A stretch of 64,000 bases of DNA from UBA4416 sp038327195 (GCA_038327195.1 JBBQKU010000001.1:136183-200182); one strand, 5' to 3'. Shown: positions 17,069 through 26,475, counted from the stretch's first letter. The notes: generated by a model not told the origin, from the sequence alone. Numbers and translations: made by a program.

Positions 17069-20000
17069 TAAAACAGTTATTCTATCTGATGTTTTTTGTT
17101 TTTAGTTTATCTAAACTAAGTGCACAGAAATACGGAAACGAATGGATTAATTTTAGTCAAAAACATTACCGAATTAGTATCCCAAAAACTGGATTGTACC
17201 GAATAGATTCAACAACACTTTCAAATTCTGGAATCCCATTAAGTATTATAAACCCGAAGTACTTTCAATTATTTATAAAAGGAAAAGAACAGCATATTTT
17301 TATTAATGGCGAAAGTGACAATGTGTTTAATTTAAATGATTACATTGAATTTTATGCTGAAAAAAATGATTGTAGTTTTGATTCATTGGCCTATTACAAT
17401 ATCAATCGATTACCTAATCCTTACTATGCATTATTTAACGATACAAATTATGCCTATTTAACCTGGAATAATCTCACAACAAATCATAGAGTTACAATTG
17501 AAACGGATGTGAGTTTTTTAGGATATACGCCAGCTAATTATTATTACAGTGAAAGGGTTCACACATCTAACTCTTATTATTCTTACGGTCAAACTATTTA
17601 TCCTTCCATTACCGACCCGCGTTATGTATCAGGTGAAGGTTACGGAATTGCTTTGGCACAGGGTGGAATTAGTACCACGGCATTTTCAAATTTTAAAGTT
17701 TATCAATCATCAACTTTGCCAGTTTATATTCGGGCAAGTTTTTCTGGAACTAGTCAAGACTATGTTTCCGCCCCTTTTGATCATGAATTGAAATTGGAAT
17801 ATTTTGATAATTTAGGATCATACATTACACTAAACGACACAACCTTTTTTGGCTATAAGCAACTTTTGATTGATAAGCAAATCACCTCTGATTTATTACA
17901 AAACACATCTCATTTAAAAATTTCAAGTGTTAACAATCCCTTGTTTTCTGGCATATCAAATAATTCAAATATTCATTATTTATATTTGAAATACCCACAA
18001 GTTCCCGATTTTAGCGGCACTTCGGAGCAGATAATGTATGTGGATGATAATATCAGCGCTACAAAAACATTTTTGGATATTTCAAATGTTACGGTTGGTG
18101 CTGCTTCTGTTATTTTGTATGATTTAACTAATCATAAATATATTAACACTCAAACATTATCAACTAATGTAAAAGCCCTGATTCCAAATTCTTCAGCCCA
18201 AAAAAAATGTTTTTTAACTACTACAGCAAATATTACAACAGTTTCAACTCTTACACCAGCTAATTCAACTGGGTACTTTGTAAATTATAAAACTACAAAT
18301 TCAGATTCTGCTTTTTTAATGATTAGTCATGATGCCTTGCAATCTTCAGCTTTAGATTATAAAAACTATCGCCAAAGTATTTCTGGTGGTTCTAATCACG
18401 TTATTCTTGCAAATATTAATGAGTTGTATGAGCAATTTGCTTATGGAAATAATAAAAATCCCTTAGCTATAAAAAACTTCTGTAGTTATTTAAGTGATAG
18501 TTTGCCTGTTCCTCCTAAATATTTATTGTTATTAGGTAAATCAATTTCAAATGGCCTAGTTAAAACTAGTGTTACTCATTGGAACGCTTGCTCATTACCA
18601 ACAATGGGTAATCCTTCATCAGATAATTTACTTACTTGTGGAATTCATGGAGCAAATTCTATTACGCCTTTTATTCCAATTGGCAGAGTTTCTGCTAAAA
18701 CTAACACTGAGCTAACCTGGTATTTAAATAAAGTAATCACACACGAAAGTACATTGCCTAATCATGATGAATGGCGTAAAACAGTTTTACACTTTGCTGG
18801 TGGAACAAATATTAGTGAGCAAACATTATTTCAAAATAATTTAAAATCTTACGAAAATATAATTACCGATACGTTGTTTGGAGGTAAAGTATACAACTTT
18901 AAAAAAATCAGTTCAGCTCCAATTCAAATAACGGTGAGCGATTCAGTAAAAGATCTTATTAATAACGGAACTTCCATCATTACTTTTTTTGGTCACGCAT
19001 CCATAAGTGGTTTCGACCAAGCTATTGACGATCCAAATGTCTACAATAATACTGGAAAGTATCCATTTATGATTGCCAATTCCTGTTACTCAGGTAATAT
19101 TCATAGCTTGGAATCTAACAGCACGAGTGAAGCATTTACGTTAATAAATCAAAAAGGAAGTATAGGGTTTATTGCTTCTTCATCAACTGGTGTTGTAGGA
19201 CCATTACATTTATTTACAACCGAATTATATAAATCAATTGGAGTAGAAACGTATTACAAAGGAGTTGGTGATGCAGTTAAAAATGCGAGTTATAAAAATT
19301 CTTTTTTCTTTGATCAGTTGCGCGAAATTGGTTGTTTGGAAATGACGTTAGAAGGTGATCCTTCTATTCGAATAAATGCTTTTTCAAAACCTGATTATGA
19401 AATAAATAATTCAAGTGTGTTTTTTAATACAACTTCGTATGTCGATTCAATCGGTATAAATGTTCATATTAAAAACTTAGGCAAAGCCGTTAGAGATACG
19501 TTTATTGTTAGAGTAGAACGTTATTTTGCAACTGGAGATTCAATTACATTTCTGAAAAAAGTAAAAGCCCCATATAATCAAGATACCATTTCTTTTTTTA
19601 TTATTAAAGATTTTGAAAATGGAATTGGATTAAATAAATTCAAAGTATACATTGATTCATATAACGAAATTGCAGAACTTAAAGAGACCAATAATTCTAC
19701 AACCGGTACCGTTGATTTATTTATTCAAGGTGGCGATGTGGTACCTGTTTATCCTTACAAATATGCTATTGTCCCCAAAACAACAACAATTACGTTAAAA
19801 GCTTCAACCGCCGATCCGTTTGCTATTTCAAACAATTATATCATTCAGTTAGATACAAATGATCGGTTTACAAGCCCAATAAATTCTACAAGTGTAAATA
19901 GTATTGGTGGTATCATCGAATGGACAGTAAATTTACCATTTGCAGATAGCACTGTTTATTTTTGGAGAATTTCAAAAGACTCAGTAACATTATCCGATAA

Positions 20001-22068
20001 ATTTAATTGGAGAGAAAGTTCATTCCAAGTAATTGGAACAAAAACAGGTTGGGCTCAAGCCCATTTTCATCAATTTAAAAATGACGCCTATCAATTTGTA
20101 AAATATAAAAGAGCTACGCGTAATTTTGTTTTTGAAAATGATATTAAGTCTTTACAGTGTAATGATGGATTTATGCCTTATGTTACTTTTGATGCTATTA
20201 ATTATAAAGTGAATAGTTCGTTAGAAGATTATTTTTCTTGCGCTCCTGATGGTTGGTCATTTGCAGTATTTGATTCAATATCTGTAAAAGCCTGGGAAAC
20301 ATACACAAATACACCTCCGGCAGCGGGTATTTTTGGAAATTGCTTATGTGTAAATTATCCTCTTAAAGCATTTATGTTTGGCGCTAGTAATTTTTGTGGA
20401 TTCCCAAGTTGGAAACCAGAAATAGAAACATTTCTAAATTCTATTCCTGTTAATTCAAAAGTTTTGGCTTGGACAATTAATCATCATCATTCAGAAACTT
20501 ATCCAAACTCCTTATATAATGCATTTGAAAGTATTGGTGCTGCAAATATCAGAACAACTCATGATACACTTCCATATATTATTTTTGGAAAAAAAGGTGC
20601 TGCAATTGGTAGCGCTCACGAAGTGATTGGTGCAAATAATCGATCCATCATAAAATTAGAAGATACTTTAAAAACCAGGTGGAGTAACGGTTACATCGTT
20701 TCCGAAAAAATTGGACCTTCAGCAAAATGGAATAGTTTACATTGGAAACAAACTCCTGTTGAACTGCCTAATAATGATAGTATCTCAATTAAGGTTGTTG
20801 GTATTAAGTTTAATGGCACAATGGATACATTAGCAACCTTTAATTATACCCAAACTGATATTTTAGATTTATATAATTATGTGAATGCAAGTGTGTATCC
20901 ATTTATAAAATTGGTTGCTCAAATGCGAGATAATATTTTTATAACGCCTCCCCAATTAAAAAAATGGCAAGTCATTTACGACCAAGCTCCCGAATGCGCT
21001 ATTAATCCAAAACGTGGATATGCCGCTCTAAATGATACTTTGCAAGAAGGTGATAAAGTCACTATTAAATTACCTATCGAAAACGTTGGCGTTTTACCAT
21101 TTAATGATAGTTTAGTTGTTACGTATTGGATAGAGGATCATAATAGAATTGCACATCAGCTACCGCAAAAATTAAAACTACCACCTTTTGTTTCAACACA
21201 AGTTATTATTGATACCATTAGTGTAAACAGTTATGAATACCCTGGTTTAAATTATTTATGGGTAGATGTTAATCCTCCTGCAAATGCAAAATATCAAATT
21301 GAGCAATATCATTTTAATAACATTGCTCGTATTCCTTTTTTAGTTAATACCGATAAAATTAATCCACTTTTAGATGTAACGTTTGATGGAACGCATATTT
21401 TGAATGGCGATATTGTTTCTGCAAAGCCTATGGTATTAATTACATTGAAAGATGAAAATAAATTTTTAGCATTAAATGATACGTCTAACTTTGCGGTGTA
21501 TGTAAAGTTCCCTAATACATCTTCTGAAAAAAGAATTTATTTTGCAAACCTATTGCGTTTTACACCAGCCCAATTACCCAGTAATTCGTGTAAAATAGAA
21601 TGGATGCCTAATTTAGAACAGGATGGAAAATATTTATTAAGAGTGCAAGCTACCGACAGAGCAAAAAATTCTTCAGGCTCAGTTGATTATAATATTTATT
21701 TTGAAGTAATCAATAAACAAACAGTTACCGAAGTTTTAAATTATCCAAATCCATTTAGCACATCTACTCGCTTTGTATTTACATTAACTGGTTCGGAAGT
21801 GCCAGATAAATTTATCATTCAAATTATGACCATTACAGGTAAGGTTGTAAAAGAAATTACACGTAACGAATTAAGTAATATTCATATTGGAAGAAATATC
21901 ACGGATTATGCTTGGGATGGAAAAGATGAATTTGGTGATAAGTTAGCTAATGGTGTTTATTTGTATCGTGTAATTACCAGACTTAATGGCGAAGCTGTTG
22001 AGAAAGAACAAAGCCAAGCTGATTCTTTCTTTAAAAAAGGAATTGGTAAAATGGTTATTATGAGATAA
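17065..22068 (+). CDS. porU2: PorU2-like C25-family peptidase, putative T9SS sortase
   Basis: 1667 residues with a signal peptide (1-20). The gingipain-type (C25) catalytic pair is visible as GHAS (H644) and NSCYSG (C674), 30 residues apart. A long stretch of beta-rich domains follows, and residues about 1570-1667 resemble a T9SS C-terminal domain (NYPNPF, WDGKDEFGDKLANGVY). PorU-type enzymes remove the sorting domain of cargo and attach cargo to lipopolysaccharide. This one is longer than the PorU at 42747 (1300 residues). Coupled to porV2 by a four-base overlap. No other gene downstream; the repeat region begins about 60 bases after it. Confidence 0.75.
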   Translation: MIKQLFYLMFFVFSLSKLSAQKYGNEWINFSQKHYRISIPKTGLYRIDSTTLSNSGIPLSIINPKYFQLFIKGKEQHIFINGESDNVFNLNDYIEFYAEKNDCSFDSLAYYNINRLPNPYYALFNDTNYAYLTWNNLTTNHRVTIETDVSFLGYTPANYYYSERVHTSNSYYSYGQTIYPSITDPRYVSGEGYGIALAQGGISTTAFSNFKVYQSSTLPVYIRASFSGTSQDYVSAPFDHELKLEYFDNLGSYITLNDTTFFGYKQLLIDKQITSDLLQNTSHLKISSVNNPLFSGISNNSNIHYLYLKYPQVPDFSGTSEQIMYVDDNISATKTFLDISNVTVGAASVILYDLTNHKYINTQTLSTNVKALIPNSSAQKKCFLTTTANITTVSTLTPANSTGYFVNYKTTNSDSAFLMISHDALQSSALDYKNYRQSISGGSNHVILANINELYEQFAYGNNKNPLAIKNFCSYLSDSLPVPPKYLLLLGKSISNGLVKTSVTHWNACSLPTMGNPSSDNLLTCGIHGANSITPFIPIGRVSAKTNTELTWYLNKVITHESTLPNHDEWRKTVLHFAGGTNISEQTLFQNNLKSYENIITDTLFGGKVYNFKKISSAPIQITVSDSVKDLINNGTSIITFFGHASISGFDQAIDDPNVYNNTGKYPFMIANSCYSGNIHSLESNSTSEAFTLINQKGSIGFIASSSTGVVGPLHLFTTELYKSIGVETYYKGVGDAVKNASYKNSFFFDQLREIGCLEMTLEGDPSIRINAFSKPDYEINNSSVFFNTTSYVDSIGINVHIKNLGKAVRDTFIVRVERYFATGDSITFLKKVKAPYNQDTISFFIIKDFENGIGLNKFKVYIDSYNEIAELKETNNSTTGTVDLFIQGGDVVPVYPYKYAIVPKTTTITLKASTADPFAISNNYIIQLDTNDRFTSPINSTSVNSIGGIIEWTVNLPFADSTVYFWRISKDSVTLSDKFNWRESSFQVIGTKTGWAQAHFHQFKNDAYQFVKYKRATRNFVFENDIKSLQCNDGFMPYVTFDAINYKVNSSLEDYFSCAPDGWSFAVFDSISVKAWETYTNTPPAAGIFGNCLCVNYPLKAFMFGASNFCGFPSWKPEIETFLNSIPVNSKVLAWTINHHHSETYPNSLYNAFESIGAANIRTTHDTLPYIIFGKKGAAIGSAHEVIGANNRSIIKLEDTLKTRWSNGYIVSEKIGPSAKWNSLHWKQTPVELPNNDSISIKVVGIKFNGTMDTLATFNYTQTDILDLYNYVNASVYPFIKLVAQMRDNIFITPPQLKKWQVIYDQAPECAINPKRGYAALNDTLQEGDKVTIKLPIENVGVLPFNDSLVVTYWIEDHNRIAHQLPQKLKLPPFVSTQVIIDTISVNSYEYPGLNYLWVDVNPPANAKYQIEQYHFNNIARIPFLVNTDKINPLLDVTFDGTHILNGDIVSAKPMVLITLKDENKFLALNDTSNFAVYVKFPNTSSEKRIYFANLLRFTPAQLPSNSCKIEWMPNLEQDGKYLLRVQATDRAKNSSGSVDYNIYFEVINKQTVTEVLNYPNPFSTSTRFVFTLTGSEVPDKFIIQIMTITGKVVKEITRNELSNIHIGRNITDYAWDGKDEFGDKLANGVYLYRVITRLNGEAVEKEQSQADSFFKKGIGKMVIMR

Positions 22069-22126
22069 TATTCATTTATTAAAATTTTATTTACTCTTCT
22101 ATTAAATTTAATTTTCGTTATAATTT

Positions 22127-22208
22127 GCGTGAGGGATTGATGTGAAATCCTTTTTTGAGGAACGAAAAAAAGATTGAAACGGAAAGCCCGACCTGAAAGG
22201 ACACGCCC
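22127..22208 (+). repeat. structured repeat, copy 1
   Basis: Starts GCGTGAGGGATTGATG and ends GACACGCCC. The ends pair (GCGTG with CACGC), and an inner hairpin GGATT...AATCC follows. Copies 2 and 3 have GCGTT/AACGC at the same place, a compensatory change. The AT-rich flank 22101-22126 is shared with copy 2. Confidence 0.7.
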
Positions 22209-22290
22209 AAAAACACTAGAAAAAAAAGCTTTACGCTTGCATCCCTTTTGCAGTTTACTCTTAGATTAAATTTAATTTTCGGTATAATCT

Positions 22291-22390
22291 GCGTTAAGGA
22301 TTGCAGTGGAAATCCTTTTTGAGGAACGAAAAAAGATTGAAGCGTAAAGCCTCCCGAAAAATCGGGACATGTTGGCCGAAGGCAACGCCC
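22291..22390 (+). repeat. structured repeat, copy 2
   Basis: Starts GCGTTAAGGATTGCAGTGG and ends GGCAACGCCC. The first 62 bases are identical to copy 3. The 3' part holds an extra segment with its own hairpin (CCCGA/TCGGG) that copy 3 lacks. Hairpin AAGGATT/AATCCTT is conserved. Confidence 0.75.
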
Positions 22391-22414
22391 AAAAAATTAT
22401 AATTAAATTTCTTA

Positions 22415-22438
22415 AATACTTTTGAAGGCAAAAGTATT
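22415..22438. repeat. perfect 10-bp hairpin
   Basis: AATACTTTTG, four-base loop AAGG, CAAAAGTATT. No T-run follows directly, so it is not a standard terminator. It sits just outside the left arm of the larger inverted repeat. Confidence 0.55.
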
Positions 22439-22444
22439 CAAAAC

Positions 22445-22713
22445 CTTATGATTTTGTGCCATACCAAATGGATTTATGTTTTAGGATAAAGATACGAAGC
22501 CATTTTTTATTAAGATGATTTGCAAAAATCTTTGCGTAGCCTTGACTACGGAAATATTTTTCAAAGAAATATTGATTAAAAAGTGCGAGTATATTGGACT
22601 AAAATATATATTCTTTTGGTATAGGGCAATTCCTGCGGACCGCTGCTAAAATGAATTCTTTCACACACGTCTTCGCATATTCATTTGACAGCTATTGCTA
22701 CACAAAATCATAA
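22445..22713. repeat. 269-bp segment bounded by 13-bp perfect inverted repeats
   Basis: TTATGATTTTGTG (22445-22457) and CACAAAATCATAA (22701-22713) are exact reverse complements. Inside, ATACCAAA (22460-22467) pairs with TTTGGTAT (22615-22622), and AAATGAAT (22649-22656) with ATTCATTT (22679-22686), the latter flanked by GCTG/CAGC. No coding frame is present. It could be a small non-autonomous element or a structured RNA. Confidence 0.55.
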
Positions 22714-22774
22714 CTTAACATTTGATGTGTAATTTTCATAAATAAATATAGAGAGGATTGATAAGGAAAAATTT

Positions 22775-22853
22775 GCGTTAAGGATTGCAGTGGAAATCCT
22801 TTTTGAGGAACGAAAAAAGATTGAAGCGTAAAGCCTGCCCGAAGGCAACGCCC
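22775..22853 (+). repeat. structured repeat, copy 3
   Basis: Starts GCGTTAAGGATTGCAGTGG and ends GGCAACGCCC. It is the shortest complete copy (79 bases): closing stem GCGTT/AACGC, hairpin AAGGATT/AATCCTT, and hairpin GCCT/AGGC. Confidence 0.75.
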
Positions 22854-22922
22854 ATAAAAAAATTAGAAAAAAAGTAAAGAAAATAAATGTTATTTTTAAT
22901 TGAACAAAAATTAGCCATAAAA

Positions 22923-22957
22923 AAAACTCCCTGAAATAATCAAGGAGTTTTTATTTT
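22923..22957 (-). terminator. terminator downstream of the small gene at 22969
   Basis: AAAACTCC pairs with GGAGTTTT around a 13-base loop, with A and T runs on either side, so it can work on both strands. It lies 12 bases past the stop of the minus-strand gene. Confidence 0.65.
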
Positions 22958-22968
22958 AAATACTCATT

Positions 22969-23166
22969 TTATTTTAAGTAAGTATCAATCGAGTAAATAG
23001 TACTTATTGGAATATGTTCTATTAAACTCATCATATTACTATCATTTGCAGAAAAAATTTCTGATGTTGGTATGAATTGTATTCTTCCTTCATATTCACC
23101 ATTAATTATAGTTCCGTATTTTCTAATTCCGTTGTTTAAAACAATCATTGCTTGTGTCGTGTTCAT
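22969..23166 (-). CDS. small protein of unknown function
   Basis: 65 residues from the ATG at 23166 (MNTTQAMIVLNNGIRKYGT), ending PISTIYSIDTYLK. Earlier in-frame starts exist (ATG at 23214, TTG at 23235) and would add a hydrophobic lead (MASSLFIN). I prefer 23166 because the protein then begins with a strand-rich, soluble-looking domain. The pattern of short strands around GTIINGEYEGRIQFIP is Sm/SH3-like in feel, but I do not recognise a family. A terminator follows closely. The start remains uncertain. Confidence 0.45.
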   Translation of the reverse strand: MNTTQAMIVLNNGIRKYGTIINGEYEGRIQFIPTSEIFSANDSNMMSLIEHIPISTIYSIDTYLK

Positions 23167-23286
23167 CTTATTAAAATTTGATGGTTCAATGTTAATAAAC
23201 AAACTTGATGCCATAAATAAAAAAAGCGCCCACAATACAGATATAACAATGCCTTAACCCTTAATTCACAATACGTTAAGGATATG

Positions 23287-24438
23287 TTAATCTTCCCCTT
23301 TTTTTTGCTTCGATTCCTTTTTAGAACCCGAATACATTTCAAATTTTAACAATTTACATTCTAAGGACGCATTAAATAAGGTCATTTTTTTACTTGGATG
23401 TAAACCAATGCATTTCATAGCTTCCATGTTTGAGGTAATCATCCAACACGTCCAACCACCAAAATCTTTTTTAAGTTTATCACCTATTTGTTTATAAAAC
23501 GCATTAGTGTCTTCCATTTTAATACGCTCGTCATAAGGCGGGTTTAATAAAATAGTACCGTGTGGTTTAGTAGGCATTAAATCAAAAAACGAAATATGTT
23601 CGTATTGAATCACATCATCCACTTTTGCAACAGCACCATTTCGTTTGGCCATTTCTAAAGGAACGATATCAATATCACTCGAAATAATATTTGGCATATC
23701 ATCTTTTATACGGTTAATACTACTGGTATAAATTGTATCCCATAATTCTTTATCATAATCACGCCATTTCATAAACCCAAACTCTTCTCTAAAAACACCA
23801 GGAGGAATATTATTAGCAAACAAAGCGGCTTCAATTCCTAATGTGCCCGAACCACACATGCCATCTATTAAAGGTAAATGAGGTTGCCAGTTTGATAATA
23901 AAACCATGCCTGCTGCCAATACTTCTTTCATAGGTGCAGTATCAATATCAACACGGTAGCCACGTTTAAATAAAGAATCGCCACTACTATCTAAACTCAC
24001 ATTCACAAAGTTTTGAAATATATGCACGTAAATACGAATAGTTGGCCTATCTAAATTTACATCTGGGCGAACCGAAAACTTATCTACAAAGCGATCGCAA
24101 ATGGCATCTTTTGTTTTTTGAGAAACATATAAAGAGTGATTAAAAATTTCTGAATTTACGGTAGCGTTAATGGCTAAGGTATCATCGGTTCCTAATAAGG
24201 TTTCCCACTCAAATTTTTTAATGTTTTCATATAATTCATGTTCGTTATCGGCATGAAACGAAAACAATGGCACTAACACTTTTAAAGCAGTTCTTAAACA
24301 TAAATTGGCTTTATACATAAAACCCTTATCGCCGGTAAAAGCAACACCACGTTTAAAGGGTTCAATGTTTTTGGCACCTAGTTTTAATAATTCGTTTACT
24401 AAAACATCTTCTAAGCCATGAAAGGTGGTTGCTTTCAT
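23287..24438 (-). CDS. THUMP-domain class I SAM-dependent RNA methyltransferase (RlmL/YpsC-like)
   Basis: 383 residues from the ATG at 24438 (MKATTFHGLEDVLVNEL); a TTG at 24474 would add 12 residues. The first 150 residues form a ferredoxin-like plus THUMP region, as in 23S rRNA m2G2445-type methyltransferases. The catalytic part has the SAM-binding segment PLIDGMCGSGTLGIEA and the N6/N2-methyltransferase motif ILLNPPYDER. It is cytoplasmic and probably modifies 23S rRNA. A -7 box TACTTTTG on the minus strand (24518-24525) lies upstream. The exact rRNA position cannot be told from the sequence. Confidence 0.85.
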   Translation of the reverse strand: MKATTFHGLEDVLVNELLKLGAKNIEPFKRGVAFTGDKGFMYKANLCLRTALKVLVPLFSFHADNEHELYENIKKFEWETLLGTDDTLAINATVNSEIFNHSLYVSQKTKDAICDRFVDKFSVRPDVNLDRPTIRIYVHIFQNFVNVSLDSSGDSLFKRGYRVDIDTAPMKEVLAAGMVLLSNWQPHLPLIDGMCGSGTLGIEAALFANNIPPGVFREEFGFMKWRDYDKELWDTIYTSSINRIKDDMPNIISSDIDIVPLEMAKRNGAVAKVDDVIQYEHISFFDLMPTKPHGTILLNPPYDERIKMEDTNAFYKQIGDKLKKDFGGWTCWMITSNMEAMKCIGLHPSKKMTLFNASLECKLLKFEMYSGSKKESKQKKGED

Positions 24439-24517
24439 TTCAAAATCGTTGGCTGTACTTTTTTTCTCTCTCAATTTATAATTTTTTTAAATACGCATCA
24501 ATTAGTTAACTCGTGCA

Positions 24518-24525
24518 CAAAAGTA
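24518..24525 (-). promoter_or_regulatory. -7 promoter element of the RNA methyltransferase gene
   Basis: Minus-strand TACTTTTG matches TAnnTTTG fully. A TTTG 15 bases further upstream is closer than the usual 19-21 spacing, so the -33 element is uncertain. Confidence 0.4.
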
Positions 24526-24620
24526 AGTATTATTTTTGCGCAAATTTGTGTTTTCGCAATAACAGTTTTATTAAGGAAACTTTAGAGGCTTTACATTGGA
24601 ATTGCTGTTGGTTTCTGGGG

Positions 24621-25328
24621 TTATTCTTTCCACTCAAAATGATATTCACCGTTCGGCTCTTTCACTTTAATTTGCTTTACTGTTTTTAGTCTAATACTTT
24701 CAAGGTCTGTATAATTACAATTATGTAAAAAACTTTTTGAACCAACTGCCCATATTGCACCACAAGATTTTATTCCAGATATTTCCTTTCTTTGAATAAC
24801 AATAATCTTATCATTTTTATCTAAAACGGTTATTGTCTCTTTGTCAAAATTTTTCACAAAGCCTTGAATTTTGTCTTTGCATATTAATTTTATGTCTATT
24901 GGGTCTGCAAATTTTATTATTCGTTCAAATGATTTTGCTTTAATCATAAGTCTAGGTAATGGGTTTATGTCTGGTGCAATTTTACTGATGTCGCCATTTG
25001 TTATACTAACTATAAACGGCATTTTATCTAATTCAGGCTTCATAAAAGTTTTAACATAAACAGTATCTTTTGTTGAATCGTCAATTGCTATATAGTCTAC
25101 ACGAATAGAAGTGTTTTTTTGATTTTGAGCACCACTCTTTAATGTACAACCCTTACTACATAGAAGCAAAAAACCATGTGTTTTTGTTGTATCCTGTGTA
25201 TAAAATGTACTATAAATACGTATAGTTCTGCCGGTATTATTTTGAATTTCAGAGGCGTATTCTTGTCCAACTAAGTTGTTCAAAATAAAGAGAAACAATA
25301 TAAATGTCAGTTTTGTTTTAGTTGTCAT
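24621..25328 (-). CDS. secreted hypothetical protein, first gene of the cassette-like array
   Basis: 235 residues. Signal peptide in residues 1-21 (ending NNLVGQ). The body has many short strands and Lys/Asp-rich turns; two cysteine-containing spots (LLLCSKGCTL near residue 55; SCGAIWAVGSK and LHNCNYTD near 190-210) might form disulfides. No known domain recognised. The ATG at 25328 is clear. Downstream is the methyltransferase gene on the same strand after about 150 bases; upstream lies stem-loop element A. Its closest neighbours are equally uncharacterised, so context gives no function. Confidence 0.55.
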   Translation of the reverse strand: MTTKTKLTFILFLFILNNLVGQEYASEIQNNTGRTIRIYSTFYTQDTTKTHGFLLLCSKGCTLKSGAQNQKNTSIRVDYIAIDDSTKDTVYVKTFMKPELDKMPFIVSITNGDISKIAPDINPLPRLMIKAKSFERIIKFADPIDIKLICKDKIQGFVKNFDKETITVLDKNDKIIVIQRKEISGIKSCGAIWAVGSKSFLHNCNYTDLESIRLKTVKQIKVKEPNGEYHFEWKE

Positions 25329-25336
25329 ACACTAGC

Positions 25337-25490
25337 AGCTAACGTTTTGAAGCTAAATTTTATTTTGGGATTTGAAACTTTGTATACCGAAATATTACTG
25401 ACAATGATACAATGCTTTTTAGACATTTGCAAAGCCAAAATAAATTTCTTTATCGAAGGGACTTTATTTGTAAGTGCTTTGGTGTTAGCT
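25337..25490. repeat. stem-loop spacer element A
   Basis: Outer arms AGCTAAC (25337-25343) and GTTAGCT (25484-25490) are exact reverse complements. The inner core from 25371 (TTTGAAACTTTGTATACCG ... TTTGCAAAG ... TAAGTGCTTT) aligns with elements B and C. It separates two minus-strand genes. Confidence 0.6.
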
Positions 25491-25528
25491 ATTTTTGACA
25501 ATAGAAAGTATTGTTACTCGTAGTTTTT

Positions 25529-26440
25529 TTATTTACAATTTTTGTCATAAATATTTTTTGCTCTTTCAAAACCTAGGTCAGCAGATTTTTTTAAGTCTTC
25601 GCATTCTCCAACTTTATCGTCTAAATTATGTTTTATACCAGCTCTGCCAAAAAAAGCCTCGGGGTTTTCAGAATTCAGGTCTATTGATTTATTATAGTCT
25701 TTTATTGCTAATTTATATTTCTTAATATGACCGTATGAAATTGCTCTATTACTATATAAGCTTGGGTTATTGGGTTCCAATTCAATTGAAGCTGTATAAT
25801 CTAAAATTGCACCTTCGTCATCTGTCATTGCCAACTTCGTATTTCCTCTGTTGGTGTACGCTTTAGAATTTTTAGGATTAATTTTAATTATTTTATTATA
25901 GTCTTCTATTGCTCCAATCATATCTCCTAATTTTTTTTTAGTATTTCCTCTGTTGAAATATCCGTCTTCAAAATTAGGATTGATTTCAATGGCTTTAGAA
26001 TAATCTTCAATGGCTTCTTTGTATTCTCCAATTGCCTTTTCTGAATTACCTCTTGCTAAATAGTAGTCTTCGTGTTTTTTAATACTTATAGCTTTGTTAA
26101 AATCTAAAATAGCCTCTTTATACATAGTCATCTCATGTTTTGCATTACCTCGATTGTAATAAATTTCGGGCTCCGAAGAGTCGATTTTTTCAGCTTCATT
26201 TAAATCAGTTATTGCTCCATTATTGTCATTTAATAAGCTTTTAACATTGGCTCTATTGATTAACGCACTTACAAAAGTTGGTTTGATAAGTAATACTTTG
26301 TCATATTCAATTAACGCTTCTTGATACTTGCCATTCTTTTTAAATTTGACGGCTTTTTCAAAAGTTTCTTTTGTTATATCTTGAGAGTATACGATTAATG
26401 AAAATTGTAAGAAGAAAATGGAAAGTATTAAATTTTTCAT
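25529..26440 (-). CDS. secreted tetratricopeptide-repeat protein
   Basis: 303 residues. Signal peptide in residues 1-19 (MKNLILSIFFLQFSLIVYS). The rest is built from about eight TPR units of 34 residues with the typical pattern, for example NPNFEDGYFNRGNTKKKLGD and NPKNSKAYTNRGNTKLAM. TPRs form helical scaffolds for protein binding, here in the periplasm. The last unit is degenerate and ends in RAKNIYDKNCK with a Cys near the terminus. It lies between spacer elements A and B. Partner unknown. Confidence 0.8.
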   Translation of the reverse strand: MKNLILSIFFLQFSLIVYSQDITKETFEKAVKFKKNGKYQEALIEYDKVLLIKPTFVSALINRANVKSLLNDNNGAITDLNEAEKIDSSEPEIYYNRGNAKHEMTMYKEAILDFNKAISIKKHEDYYLARGNSEKAIGEYKEAIEDYSKAIEINPNFEDGYFNRGNTKKKLGDMIGAIEDYNKIIKINPKNSKAYTNRGNTKLAMTDDEGAILDYTASIELEPNNPSLYSNRAISYGHIKKYKLAIKDYNKSIDLNSENPEAFFGRAGIKHNLDDKVGECEDLKKSADLGFERAKNIYDKNCK

Positions 26441-26475
26441 ATGATAGTTTTTTTAAATTACTGGTAACGTTTTAT

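Larger units (their letters stand above)
22069..22968. other. 900-bp region without a recognised gene
   Basis: No coding frame longer than 60 codons that I would accept. The region holds three copies of a structured repeat, a perfect 10-bp hairpin, a 13-bp inverted repeat enclosing about 270 bases, and a terminator at the right end. Each is listed separately. Confidence 0.75.

Noticed and set aside
22445..22713. An insertion sequence with 13-bp terminal repeats
   Set aside because: The segment is 269 bp, has no transposase frame and no visible target-site duplication.
22101..22853. Possible CRISPR array at the three-copy repeat
   Set aside because: Three copies only, with unequal spacing (about 80 and 384 bases), each 79-100 bases long and internally structured. 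No spacers of constant length and no cas genes.
23236..23286. Separate promoter or RNA between the small gene and the methyltransferase
   Set aside because: The gap has no convincing -7 box or hairpin.
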